A DNA stretch of 64,000 nucleotides. It comes from Thiotrichales bacterium (GTDB lineage Bacteria > Pseudomonadota > Gammaproteobacteria > Beggiatoales > Beggiatoaceae). The notes under the pieces are model-generated. The model ran no database searches. It had not been told where the DNA came from and saw nothing but the letters and a program-made list of their open reading frames with translations. The translations under genes were made by a program, and so were the position numbers. This document shows positions 54,972 to 63,985 of this stretch, piece by piece (within the stretch, counting starts at the first letter, position 1; every line of letters begins with the position of its first letter). The DNA is taken from positions 26,585-90,584 of the forward strand of contig JADGEH010000004.1 in assembly GCA_016744475.1 (NCBI GenBank). Direction: 5' to 3'.

Positions 54972-56645
54972 TTACTCTTGAGTGTCCATCTGTTCTTTGA
55001 TGAGATCGCCCAGAGTGGGGGTTGATGCGGCTGAGGCTTTGCTGTAATCCTCAATAGCTGCCGCTTCTTCTTCGTTATCTTTGGCTTTGATCGACAAGGA
55101 AATAATGCGTTTTTTGCGGTCTACGCCAATGAATTTCGCTTCGATGTTATCGCCTTCTTTATATAGATTACGCGCATCATCTACACGATCACGAGACATC
55201 TCAGAAGCCCGTAAATAACCATCAACACCTTCGATTAATTGAATCACAGCCCCTTTCGCATCAATCTCTGCCACGGTACCTTTCACGACACTGCCTTTCG
55301 GATGTGCGCTTAAGTAATGTGAGAAGGGGTCTTCATCTAATTGCTTGATACCTAAAGAGATACGCTCACGTTCTGCATCCACTGCCAAGACTACGGCTTC
55401 TACTTCATCGCCTTTCTTGTAGTTACGCACGGCTTCTTCACCCGGTACATTCCAAGAAATATCCGATAAATGCACCAAACCATCAATGCCGCCATCCAAG
55501 CCAATGAAGATACCAAAATCAGTAATGGATTTGATTTTTCCAGAGACACGATCAGCTTTATTGTGAGAGGCTGCGAATTCATCCCAAGGATTAGGATGAC
55601 ATTGCTTGATACCGAGAGAGATGCGGCGGCGCTCTTCGTCAATGTCTAAGACCATGACTTCCACTTCGTCACCGACTTGTACCACTTTAGAAGGATGTAC
55701 GTTTTTGTTCGTCCAGTCCATTTCAGAAACGTGAACTAAACCTTCTACGCCTTCTTCGATCTCTACAAAGCAACCGTAATCAGCAAGATTGGTGACTTTG
55801 CCGCTGAGGCGTGCGCCTTCGGGGTAGCGGCGAGCAATATCTAACCAAGGGTCTTCACCCATTTGTTTCAGACCTAAAGAAACACGGGTGCGGTCACGAT
55901 CAAATTTCAACACTTTAACGGAAATTTCATCGCCCACTTGTACGACTTCATTGGGGTGTTTGACACGACGCCAAGCCATATCAGTGATGTGTAACAGACC
56001 ATCCACACCACCTAAATCAACAAACGCACCATAATCGGTGAGGTTTTTCACCACGCCTTTGAGGGTCATGCCTTCTTGCATGGTTTCGAGTAATGCTTCG
56101 CGCTCTTCGTTGTTTTCCTGCTCAACCACAGCACGACGTGAAACCACCACATTATTGCGGCGTTTGTCTAATTTAATGACTTTAAATTCTAGTGGTTTGC
56201 CTTCTAGGTAAGTGGTGTCACGTACAGGACGCACATCCACCAAAGAACCGGGCAAAAACGCACGAATATCATTCATATTCACCGTAAAGCCACCTTTGAC
56301 TTTATCGGTAATAATGCCAGTAATAGTGCTTTCGCTTTCAAAGGCGGTTTCTAAAATGCCCCAAGCGGCTGCCAATTTGGCTTTGCTGCGCGACAAGCGC
56401 GTTTCACCAAAACCATCTTCAACAGCGACTAAAGCCACATCCACTTCGTCACCGATATTAATGTTTAATTCGCCGTCATCATTGCGAAATTCATCAATAG
56501 GGATCACGCCTTCAGATTTTAATCCGGCATTAACAATGACTGCATCCTGGCGGATATCGACCACCATACCCGACATAATGCTGCCGGGTGCCATATTCAT
56601 ACTGGTCTGACTCTGTTCAAACAACTCAGCAAAGCTTTCGCTCAT
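54972..56645 (-). CDS. rpsA: 30S ribosomal protein S1
   Basis: A 557-residue S1, the same length as E. coli S1. ATG at 56645 ([12 protein letters not shown]) is chosen. It has six S1 (OB-fold) repeats, such as [27 protein letters not shown] and [27 protein letters not shown] (each quoted in part; both recur). S1 binds mRNA leaders and brings them to the ribosome. It sits 115 bp downstream of cmk, the conserved order. Confidence 0.97.
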   Translation of the reverse strand: MSESFAELFEQSQTSMNMAPGSIMSGMVVDIRQDAVIVNAGLKSEGVIPIDEFRNDDGELNINIGDEVDVALVAVEDGFGETRLSRSKAKLAAAWGILETAFESESTITGIITDKVKGGFTVNMNDIRAFLPGSLVDVRPVRDTTYLEGKPLEFKVIKLDKRRNNVVVSRRAVVEQENNEEREALLETMQEGMTLKGVVKNLTDYGAFVDLGGVDGLLHITDMAWRRVKHPNEVVQVGDEISVKVLKFDRDRTRVSLGLKQMGEDPWLDIARRYPEGARLSGKVTNLADYGCFVEIEEGVEGLVHVSEMDWTNKNVHPSKVVQVGDEVEVMVLDIDEERRRISLGIKQCHPNPWDEFAASHNKADRVSGKIKSITDFGIFIGLDGGIDGLVHLSDISWNVPGEEAVRNYKKGDEVEAVVLAVDAERERISLGIKQLDEDPFSHYLSAHPKGSVVKGTVAEIDAKGAVIQLIEGVDGYLRASEMSRDRVDDARNLYKEGDNIEAKFIGVDRKKRIISLSIKAKDNEEEAAAIEDYSKASAASTPTLGDLIKEQMDTQE

Positions 56646-56760
56646 TAAATAAACCCCAATGATTCGCCAACCCCAGGTGAGCGAACCGCTAATAAATAAA
56701 TACAAAAAACCGTTATAGCTTAAGTGCTTAAATGGATAGCTAAAATAGGCAGGTAACGGG

Positions 56761-57483
56761 TTATTGTGAACCTTGGTTGCTGCTAACAACCCCCTTGTGT
56801 TGTAAAGCAGTGTGCAGAGCAGTCAGGATTTTTTGCACCATGGACTCTATATCCAGATGTGAGGTGTCTATCTGTATAGCATCGTCAGCCGCAACTAAAG
56901 GTGCTACAAGGCGCTGTGAATCCCGTGTATCGCGTTCTACAAGCTGTTTTACAAGGCCGGGGAGATTAACATCTATTCCTTTTTCTTTCAACTGTTTATA
57001 CCGACGATTTGCACGTTCTTCGGGACTAGCGGTCAGAAAAATTTTAAGCACCGCGTGAGGAAAAACCACCGTGCCCATATCACGCCCATCAGCGACTAAA
57101 CCTGGCGCTTGACAAAAGGCTTGTTGGCGCTCCAATAAAGCGGCGCGTACTTGGGGGATGGCTGCCACCAGTGAGGCGGCTTTGCCGCCTTCTTCGCTGC
57201 GTGCGGCTTGGGTGACATCCGTGCCTTCCAGCACAATGCGAGTGTCCCCGGTGTGGCTATCCGGCAAAAACTCGATTTCCAAACCTTGTGCTAATGCTTC
57301 TAAAGCGTCTGCGGCATCAAAAGCCACACCATGCTTGATGGCGGCTTGTCCCAGCACACGATACAAAGCCCCGCTATCCAAAATATGCCAACCCAAATGT
57401 TGAGCCACGCGAAGAGCTGCGGTGCCTTTACCCACTCCGCTAGGGCCGTCAATGGTTAATACAGGAATAGCGTTTAAAGTCAT
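56761..57483 (-). CDS. cmk: Cytidylate kinase
   Basis: A 240-residue CMP/dCMP kinase. The P-loop is [13 protein letters not shown] (residues 10-22). The CMP-binding region has [21 protein letters not shown] and a conserved [14 protein letters not shown]. The start at 57483 aligns with the E. coli protein; ATGs at 57492 and 57495 are possible. The start codon lies one base past the stop of the FHA-cytochrome gene, so they may be co-transcribed. Confidence 0.95.
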   Translation of the reverse strand: MTLNAIPVLTIDGPSGVGKGTAALRVAQHLGWHILDSGALYRVLGQAAIKHGVAFDAADALEALAQGLEIEFLPDSHTGDTRIVLEGTDVTQAARSEEGGKAASLVAAIPQVRAALLERQQAFCQAPGLVADGRDMGTVVFPHAVLKIFLTASPEERANRRYKQLKEKGIDVNLPGLVKQLVERDTRDSQRLVAPLVAADDAIQIDTSHLDIESMVQKILTALHTALQHKGVVSSNQGSQ

Positions 57484-57484
57484 G

Positions 57485-59254
57485 TTATTCATCATCTTGA
57501 TCCCATACATCCATTTCATTATCTTTGCCCATCGTAAATTCTCGCGCCACATGAAAACCGTGACAATCAATACAAGTGGATTGCAGCTTGTTCTCATGCT
57601 CCTCCACACCCGCATGACAATTTTGGCAAAGCTGAATATCAGGCAATAAAATTTCGCTGCTATTGTTGGATTCAGGCGCTAGATGACAAGTGACACAATT
57701 CATTGTGAGATGTTTTTCATGAGAAAAGCGGGATTTACGCATCCAATCAGTATTGATGCGCACAGGCTCAATATTCCAACTGGGCGGGTCTTCGCGCAGC
57801 ATATTCACTCGATGACATTCAATACACACACTAAATTCAAACACCTCTTGCGCCACTTCTTCTGATTTTGTACGCGCCCAATCTAATGCTAACAAACGTT
57901 CCTCGCCTTCCAAGCGTTCATCAGGAAAACGCCCCATCTGCACAATATCTGGCGCATCGGGATCATTATGATAATCCCCGGTTAAAGCCCGCGTGCTGTA
58001 ATACTCTTGCAAGGTGTGCATGACTTCACCGACTTTACCGTGCGGCAAAGTGCGATCAATTTCCATCGGCTCAAAGCTTAAACGATGACAGTCTTGACAG
58101 TGCTGCTCAAAATTCACAGGCAAAAAGCCTTCGCTGCCCGGTTCAGGTTGATGACAATCATCACACCATAAACGCACATTGTCTTCATGATAAAAGGTGG
58201 ACAAACCTTTGCGTGACACATGCACATCATGAGGAAATTCCAGATTAGATTGCTCACGGAATTTTAACGGTTCATCCATACTGACACGTTTTTCTATTTC
58301 TTTATTATCTTGGAAAGAAATCAGCGTCGGACGAAACGGCGGATGCAAATCCCCAAAATCCTGCGCGTCGCCCAGTTCCGTATCCACGCCTTGCAGGGTT
58401 AAATCTTTATGGCAATCGCTACACAATTTATCATCTCGAATCACTAACGCCTGTTTGCCATTATGATCCGCATGGCAAGCTGCACAGCGCGTGTTATGCA
58501 GACTCTCTAAATTGAAAAAAGGATCGGTGTGCGGATGGGTTTTATCATGACAGCGTACACAAGCGTCATCCGTCACCGGCAAAAAGGGTTCAACGTGGCA
58601 AGTCGTGCAATCTTGTGCAAAAAAGTGATGAGCCGATGCCAAAGTGCCCGAATTCCAGAAACGATCAGTCAGCAACCCCGGCATTTTCGGTAATTCCACA
58701 TACTCCTCCTCAGTGGATAACCAATTTTCCTCTATATAGATCGTCCAAGGCTCTAATTCTTCATCCAGATATAAATGTCCGGCAGGCATCACTAAAAACA
58801 GCAAGAAAATCAAACTAAATAACCACCAAGACCAAAAACGCATACGCAGGCTTTTAGAAGACAATTGCAAATGCGCCCGCGCTTGAATATGCGGCTCAAT
58901 TTCTCGCGGCGAACTTTTGATCTCAACCTCTAAGACCAGATCAAAACCGTCACGCTCACCCACTTGGATAATCGAGTTACCAATCCGAATCACATCGCCC
59001 GGACGCAACAAAGCCGATTGAGATAATTGCTCATTGACGCGAATGCCCGCAGGAGATTGCGAGTCAATTTGAAAACGCCCACCACTGGCCTGACGCACTT
59101 GCGCATGTTGCAAGGCCACGCGCACATCCGGTAAAAACACCGCCTGTTCCACCCCGCGCCCAATGCTGATCGTGTCAGCATTGACCAAACGGTCACGATA
59201 AACAGCCGCACCACTTTTACCGTGGCGCAAAACAGTGGTGATCAAACAAAGCAT
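57485..59254 (-). CDS. FHA domain - decahaem cytochrome c fusion
   Basis: A 589-residue protein with an unusual domain order. The N-terminal ~100 residues form an FHA phosphopeptide-binding domain (ISIGRGVEQAVFLPDVRVA with the GR motif, and GDVIRIGNSIIQV). One membrane helix lies at 139-159. The remaining ~430 residues contain ten CxxCH haem-attachment motifs and no catalytic domain. The predicted topology puts the FHA domain in the cytosol and the decahaem part in the periplasm. It probably carries electrons like other cytochrome c3/NapC-type multihaem proteins, with a cytosolic docking or regulatory module. ATG at 59254 is preferred to the TTG upstream. It abuts cmk. Confidence 0.88.
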   Translation of the reverse strand: MLCLITTVLRHGKSGAAVYRDRLVNADTISIGRGVEQAVFLPDVRVALQHAQVRQASGGRFQIDSQSPAGIRVNEQLSQSALLRPGDVIRIGNSIIQVGERDGFDLVLEVEIKSSPREIEPHIQARAHLQLSSKSLRMRFWSWWLFSLIFLLFLVMPAGHLYLDEELEPWTIYIEENWLSTEEEYVELPKMPGLLTDRFWNSGTLASAHHFFAQDCTTCHVEPFLPVTDDACVRCHDKTHPHTDPFFNLESLHNTRCAACHADHNGKQALVIRDDKLCSDCHKDLTLQGVDTELGDAQDFGDLHPPFRPTLISFQDNKEIEKRVSMDEPLKFREQSNLEFPHDVHVSRKGLSTFYHEDNVRLWCDDCHQPEPGSEGFLPVNFEQHCQDCHRLSFEPMEIDRTLPHGKVGEVMHTLQEYYSTRALTGDYHNDPDAPDIVQMGRFPDERLEGEERLLALDWARTKSEEVAQEVFEFSVCIECHRVNMLREDPPSWNIEPVRINTDWMRKSRFSHEKHLTMNCVTCHLAPESNNSSEILLPDIQLCQNCHAGVEEHENKLQSTCIDCHGFHVAREFTMGKDNEMDVWDQDDE

Positions 59255-59304
59255 AATAAATCCCAAACAGTGATATTCATGGATAACCTCTCAACAAGCC
59301 CCAT

Positions 59305-59466
59305 TAGACTTGTTGCGAGGGGTCTTCATCGGCTGCAAAGGCGTGGATTTTGGTCGGGTTTTCCGCTTTTTCTCGTTACACACCCGCTATTCGCCTCAAA
59401 AAACCGAAAAACCAGCCTCAAAACCACATCTTTTCGCTACGATGCTGACCCCTCGCAACAAGTCTA
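59305..59466. mobile_element. Family 1 MITE-like palindromic element, copy E
   Basis: A 162-bp element with ends TAGACTTGTTGC / GCAACAAGTCTA and flanking TA, 50 bp upstream of the FHA-cytochrome gene. The core has ACACCCGCTATTCGCCTC. The remainder of the 59255-60071 gap is covered by the family 2 copy below; 59467-59622 and 59888-60071 hold no recognised gene. Confidence 0.88.
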
Positions 59467-59622
59467 TTAAAACAGTCTGATTTTTTCTGGCAAGCCATTT
59501 TTAACAAAGACTGACACCTTTTTCCGATAACGCCGCAATTGCTATGCCGTAAATGACGGCTTGTTCCACCAGATGTCGCTATCAGTGTGAAGCCTTTGCG
59601 TAACGCGGGAAAGCTCCTCGCT

Positions 59623-59887
59623 TAAGAGCCTATACGAAGATGAGGAATCGAAGCGAAAATTCACTATTTTGAGGCAGGTTTTTCGGTTTTTTAAGGCGAA
59701 TATAGCTAAAGTACATCATTTATAGGCTTGCGATAGAGCCAAACCCAAGACTGCCAGTCCTTCAAGGACTGGCAGTCTTAACAACTGATATAATTTTGCT
59801 ATAGCGGGCGTGTAACAAAAAAAAGCGGAAAACCTGACCAAAAGGGTGGATTTGCAGCCGATTATCTCGTTTTCGTATAGGCTCTTA
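59623..59887. mobile_element. Family 2 MITE-like element, copy H, split by a nested insertion
   Basis: The ends TAAGAGCCTATACGAAGATG and its near-complement mark the element, 265 bp in all. Without the 101-bp insertion at 59703-59803, it is about 164 bp, the length of copy F. The core GCGAATA is interrupted exactly at TA. Confidence 0.82.
59703..59803. mobile_element. Nested palindromic insertion inside family 2 copy H
   Basis: About 101 bp, bounded by a repeated TA and with partial inverted ends (TAGCTAAAGTA / TAATTTTGCTA). It contains a perfect palindrome at 59747-59779 with 16-bp arms AAGACTGCCAGTCCTT around one C. It disrupts the sequence that is continuous in copies F and in family 1. 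Confidence 0.7.
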
Positions 59888-60071
59888 ACTGAATGGCTGT
59901 CACCCTCTACACCCGCTCATAAGCCACACCATCAGCATGACTCCACAATCGAACCGTCTCTCGTTACAATGCCAGCCCATGCCATGCGTCTCACGCCCTA
60001 TATCGTGCGAGGGATAGCAGTATACTGGCGACTTTCAAACGCATCACTCACAACACAACAAGGATTTATTT

Positions 60072-60707
60072 ATGTTTGGATTCATCCAAGCGGGTGGCCC
60101 GTTAATGTACCCGATTCTCATCTGCTCTTTGGTGGCGACCGCTATCATTGCCGAGCGCTTCTGGAGCTTGCAACGCAAACGCATTATTCCCGCAGGGCTG
60201 GTGGCTCAAGTGTGGAATTGGGTGAAAAACGGCAAACTAGATCGACAACATATTGATGCCTTGCGCAGCGGTTCTGCGCTAGGACGGATTCTCGCCGCAG
60301 GCTTACTCAATCGTCATCGCGGACGCGACATCATGAAAGAAAGCATTGAAGAAGTCGGTGCGCATGTCGTACACGACCTCAATAAATACCTCAATATGCT
60401 CGGCATCATCGCCTCCATCACACCGCTGCTGGGTCTGCTTGGAACCGTGATGGGGATGATCGATGTGTTCGCCACCATCACTAGCGAAGGCGTTGGCAAC
60501 GCAGGTGCGCTGTCAGGCGGTATCTCCAAAGCCTTATTCACCACAGCCGCTGGCTTAAGCGTAGCCATCCCTGCGCTGTTTTTTCATCGCTATTTGCACG
60601 GACGCATTGATGCTTTAGTGATAGAAATGGAACAAGAAGCCATCAAACTCGTCGATGTTGTGCAAGGGGCGCGAGAAAAATCCAGCATAGGCAGCAGCAC
60701 ATCATGA
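60072..60707 (+). CDS. exbB: ExbB/MotA-TolQ-type proton channel protein
   Basis: A 211-residue inner-membrane protein with three helices (LMYPILICSLVATAIIAERF; LGIIASITPLLGLLGTVMGM; ALFTTAAGLSVAIPALFF). The TPLLGLLGTVMGMI segment is typical of ExbB/TolQ. With ExbD it turns proton motive force into movement of TonB. AAGGA precedes the ATG. The stop overlaps exbD by four bases. No tonB gene is adjacent. Two TonB-dependent receptors elsewhere in the window could be clients. Confidence 0.92.
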   Translation: MFGFIQAGGPLMYPILICSLVATAIIAERFWSLQRKRIIPAGLVAQVWNWVKNGKLDRQHIDALRSGSALGRILAAGLLNRHRGRDIMKESIEEVGAHVVHDLNKYLNMLGIIASITPLLGLLGTVMGMIDVFATITSEGVGNAGALSGGISKALFTTAAGLSVAIPALFFHRYLHGRIDALVIEMEQEAIKLVDVVQGAREKSSIGSSTS

Positions 60708-61144
60708 ATTTGCGCCGCAACCTACCTTCCACTCAAGAACACCCGCTGATTGATTTAGCACCGCTGATTGATGTGGTATTTATCCTGCTGATTTTCTTCA
60801 TGGTCTCCACCACCTTCATGCGCGAATCCGAGCTTGAAGTCAGCTTACCAGAAGCCAGCGGTCAACCCTCAGACACTAAGCCCAACACCATTATTGTCAC
60901 CGTGGACGAGCGAGGGCGTTATGCCGTTGATGGCACCTTGCTGTTTTCCCACCAAAAAGACACCTTAAAACGCGCTTTACAAGGCAAAATGCAAGCTCAT
61001 GAAAAACCCAATCTGCTCATTCAAGCCGATGCCAGCGCTCAACACAGCGCTATTGTGATGGTCATGGATGTCGCACAACAATTGGGCCTATACCGCATGG
61101 GCATTGCCACACGAGTAGAACAAGACACGAGCACCGATGAATAA
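60704..61144 (+). CDS. exbD: ExbD/TolR-type biopolymer transport protein
   Basis: A 146-residue protein with a short cytosolic start, one membrane helix containing the essential Asp (LIDLAPLIDVVFILLIFFMV) and a periplasmic domain. It partners ExbB (ATGA overlap). The stop lies inside the truD start by eight bases, so three genes are coupled. ExbD is preferred to TolR because of the absence of tolA/tolB/pal. Confidence 0.92.
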   Translation: MNLRRNLPSTQEHPLIDLAPLIDVVFILLIFFMVSTTFMRESELEVSLPEASGQPSDTKPNTIIVTVDERGRYAVDGTLLFSHQKDTLKRALQGKMQAHEKPNLLIQADASAQHSAIVMVMDVAQQLGLYRMGIATRVEQDTSTDE

Positions 61145-62189
61145 TCCCACTTACCCCGACGTTTCAGAATTAGCCTACGCACTCGGCACACCCACCGCAC
61201 AAGCCCGCATTCGACAAAGCCCCGAAGACTTTCAAGTGGATGAAGAACTCGGCTTTCAACCCGACGGCGAAGGCGACCACATTTGGTTACAACTGCGCAA
61301 ACGCAACACCAACACCGATTGGCTGGCACAACAACTGGTCAAATTTGCCGGCGTAAAACCCGTGGATGTCAGCTATGCCGGACTCAAAGACCGTCATGCC
61401 GTCACCTCACAATGGTTTAGCATCAAACCCGACCACAAACAGCCCGAACCCGATTGGCAAGCCTTAAATAATGAAGAGATCGAAGTGCTGGCAGTGGTCG
61501 CACATCCGCGCAAACTGCGGCGTGGCACCCTACAAGGCAACCGCTTCAAACTGATATTACGTGACGTGCAAGGCGATAAAGACGAATTAGAACAACGGCT
61601 TCAAAAGATTGCCCAACAAGGCGTGCCCAATTATTTTGGTGAACAACGTTTCGGGCGCAATGGCAACAATTTAAGCAAATCCATCGCACTGTTTGCGGGA
61701 GCCTTAAAGCGAGTCAAACGCCAAGAACGCGGCTTATACATCTCCGCCGCCCGCAGCTTTTTGTTTAATCAAGTGCTGTCTGAGCGAGTCACCGCCAATA
61801 CCTGGCAAAGCATTCTGCCCGGAGAAGTCTTGCAATTAGACGGTTCTCACAGCGTGTTTTGTGCCGATGCAGACGACAAAGACTTAGCCGCTCGTTTGCA
61901 GGCCGGAGACATTCATCCCACCGCGTGTTTATGGGGCACCGGAGATTCCTTAGCCAAAGACACCGTGTTTGCATTAGAACAAAGCATTGCCCAGCGCTAT
62001 CCAGAACTCTCTCAAGGTTTAGAGAGCGTGGATTTAAAACCAGAGCGCCGCACCTTATGCCTACCCGCCCGCGAATGGCACTGGCAATGGTTAGACGAGC
62101 AAAATCTTGAACTGCATTTTTATTTAGATTCAGGGAGTTATGCGACCGTCATCTTGCGGGAATTGATATTGGAAGCGGTGGGGGCTTAG
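61137..62189 (+). CDS. truD: tRNA pseudouridine(13) synthase TruD
   Basis: A 350-residue TruD. The family motif YAGLKDRHAVTSQWFS carries the catalytic Asp. Other segments are QSPEDFQVDEELGFQ, NYFGEQRFGRNGNN and RSFLFNQVLS. It makes pseudouridine at position 13 of tRNA-Glu. In E. coli it lies with ispF and surE; here it is translationally coupled to exbD, a different neighbourhood. It converges with the integrase gene. Confidence 0.96.
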   Translation: MNNPTYPDVSELAYALGTPTAQARIRQSPEDFQVDEELGFQPDGEGDHIWLQLRKRNTNTDWLAQQLVKFAGVKPVDVSYAGLKDRHAVTSQWFSIKPDHKQPEPDWQALNNEEIEVLAVVAHPRKLRRGTLQGNRFKLILRDVQGDKDELEQRLQKIAQQGVPNYFGEQRFGRNGNNLSKSIALFAGALKRVKRQERGLYISAARSFLFNQVLSERVTANTWQSILPGEVLQLDGSHSVFCADADDKDLAARLQAGDIHPTACLWGTGDSLAKDTVFALEQSIAQRYPELSQGLESVDLKPERRTLCLPAREWHWQWLDEQNLELHFYLDSGSYATVILRELILEAVGA

Positions 62190-62271
62190 TGGTGGTGTAG
62201 GGTTTGCGCCGCGTGTTTTTTGTGGCGCGAACGCGGGGGGATAAGGTGTAGTCTGATTTTGCGGGCGTACC

Positions 62272-63267
62272 CTACTTGGCTGCATGGTTGAGCACGGAAA
62301 AATCCAACGGACTTTTCGCCTCCTGAAAAGTCACACTCGGAATCGTCTGCAAATAAATCATCGTCGTCCGCACATCCGAATGCCCCATCAACGCCTGCAC
62401 CGTGCGAATATCATAATGCCCCTGCAACAAATGGCTGGCGAAACTATGCCGAAACGTATGCGCCGTCACCCGCTTCGTCAACTTTACCCGTTTCACCGCC
62501 GAGCGAATGCTTTTTTGCAACTGCGTATCATGCAAATGATAACGTCGATACGCCTTTTCATCCGAGACAAACGTCAACGTCTTGGCTGGAAAAAACCACT
62601 GCCAAGCCAACTCCGTTGCCGCATTCTTATATTTTTCATCTAAGCTATCCGGCAAAAACACCCCCGCATACCCCGCCGCTAAATCCTCATCATGCAACAC
62701 CTTTACTCGCTCAAACTGCTGCTCAATCTCCCCCATAATCGACTGCGGCAACGGCAGTGTTCTATCCTTCTGCCCCTTACCGCGATGCACCGTTAAACGC
62801 CCCAAATCCAAATTAAAATCCTGTAAACGCAAACCCAAACACTCCGAAATACGCAAACCACAGCCATACAATAACTGCGTTGGCAACGCATACGGCGGGC
62901 GCAAACGCTCTAAAACTGCATCAATCTCAGTACGCGACAACACCACAGGCACAGATGCACGACGCTTAGCCCGTGGCACATCCGTAATCTCCCCAAACTC
63001 CGTTTTCAACACCTGCTTAAACAAAAACAACAAAGCATTAAACGCCTGATTCTGCGTTGAAGCCGCCACATTCTTTTCCACTGCCAAATGCGTGAGAAAA
63101 TCCTTCACATCCTGCTGCGACAACAAAGTGGGTGCTTTACTCTTCACAAATGCCTGAAACTGACGTATCCAGTTTTGATACGTCTTCAGTGTTTTCGGCG
63201 AATAATCACGTAACTTAATTTCCGCTTTCAACCCCGTATACACCTCCACCCAACTCGCATCCTGCAT
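62272..63267 (-). CDS. intI: Integron-type tyrosine integrase (catalytic part)
   Basis: A 331-residue tyrosine recombinase. The catalytic set is present: R in GCGLRISECLGL, HTFRHSFASHLL, GHSDVRTTMIY (nucleophile Tyr). The IntI-specific insertion between motifs is seen as FLPDSLDEKY ... LAWQWFFPA ... RRYHLHDTQLQKSI, which ordinary XerC/D lacks. The N-terminal SAM-like core-binding domain begins SWVEVYTGLKAEIK. The preceding frame (63269-63709) looks like an extra N-terminal domain found fused in some IntI proteins. Only one base separates that stop from this ATG. No gene cassettes were found inside the window. Confidence 0.87.
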   Translation of the reverse strand: MQDASWVEVYTGLKAEIKLRDYSPKTLKTYQNWIRQFQAFVKSKAPTLLSQQDVKDFLTHLAVEKNVAASTQNQAFNALLFLFKQVLKTEFGEITDVPRAKRRASVPVVLSRTEIDAVLERLRPPYALPTQLLYGCGLRISECLGLRLQDFNLDLGRLTVHRGKGQKDRTLPLPQSIMGEIEQQFERVKVLHDEDLAAGYAGVFLPDSLDEKYKNAATELAWQWFFPAKTLTFVSDEKAYRRYHLHDTQLQKSIRSAVKRVKLTKRVTAHTFRHSFASHLLQGHYDIRTVQALMGHSDVRTTMIYLQTIPSVTFQEAKSPLDFSVLNHAAK

Positions 63268-63268
63268 C

Positions 63269-63709
63269 TTAATACTCCGTCGTTGATTCAGCCACTTGCT
63301 GCACTGCCACTACTGATTCCTGAGCTTGCCCAAGCACAACATATTGAGCCTGTTGCGCTGAATCTGGAGCGTTCACTGAGTGATCTCCTGAGCTTGTCGA
63401 AGTGAATACTCCAGATTCAGCAATATCCACACGCTGCACCTTGCCCCGCCGCTGCTCACACAAACCATAAAACAACTCAACCGCCGTCTGTGCCTGCAAA
63501 CAAGCCTCTTCAGACGGCTTTTTACTGCGCAACTTCTGCAAAAACGCAGGCAAACTCGCCCGCTGCCCAGCGGTAAACCCATACTTCTTACAAAAATCCC
63601 AATAAAAACGCAGCCACTTTTTATAAGCATTCTGCTGAGGCACAGGCACATGAACATCACGCAAACCCGCCTCAAAAGCACTCAAAACCTGTTCAGGTAT
63701 CGCCAGCAT
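63269..63709 (-). CDS. N-terminal extension domain of the integrase as a separate frame
   Basis: A 146-residue protein starting MLAIPEQVLSAFE (ATG at 63709, with CAGGGA upstream). It contains a second SAM-like helical module (KWLRFYWDFCKKYGF, then LPAFLQKLRSKKPSEEACLQAQTAVELFYGL), as in long IntI proteins. A Ser/Gln-rich tail ends TAA; one base later comes the intI ATG in the +1 frame. It is therefore either a split integrase gene coupled by TAAgATG, or a frameshift. The tail contains a short inverted repeat. A possible -10 box (TATAAT, complement at 63749-63754) lies upstream. Confidence 0.65.
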   Translation of the reverse strand: MLAIPEQVLSAFEAGLRDVHVPVPQQNAYKKWLRFYWDFCKKYGFTAGQRASLPAFLQKLRSKKPSEEACLQAQTAVELFYGLCEQRRGKVQRVDIAESGVFTSTSSGDHSVNAPDSAQQAQYVVLGQAQESVVAVQQVAESTTEY

Positions 63710-63904
63710 AAAACATCCCTGATTTTCGTATAACATACATATTTAAGTATTATACGATAAGTATGACTTGGATTTTGTGTATAAATTTATTGCGAGTGTG
63801 GAATATTTACGATACTCTACGGAAATGAAGGATATTCCTATACATAAAAAAGAATACTGTTTTGAAGGTCTTATTTATGCTAAGAATAAAGTTAATTTAA
63901 AATA

Positions 63905-63982
63905 TAACGTGTCTCGCATCGTTTAAGAGGTGTTCACGGGCTTCCTTGCCCTTAGAACTTCTTAAGTGGGCGCGAGACGCTA
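63905..63982. repeat. Long imperfect hairpin beside the integrase (possible att site or tRNA-linked hairpin)
   Basis: Outer arms GTCTCGC (63911-63917) and GCGAGAC (63972-63978) enclose further short pairing: TTTAAG/CTTAAG, GTTC/GAAC and GGGC/GCCC, with bulges. It is bounded by TAAC and GCTA. The shape recalls an attC site, but the GTTRRRY core is absent. It lies just downstream of the partial tRNA on the minus strand. The 63710-63904 stretch before it is AT-rich with no gene. Confidence 0.4.
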
Positions 63983-63985
63983 TTC

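Noticed and set aside
59846..60256. 136-codon frame overlapping exbB
   Set aside because: It starts in family 2 copy H and overlaps most of the exbB N-terminal half in another frame.
63905..63982. Canonical attC site
   Set aside because: The GTTRRRY/RYYYAAC core pair is missing (GCTATTC instead), so it is listed only as an att-like hairpin.
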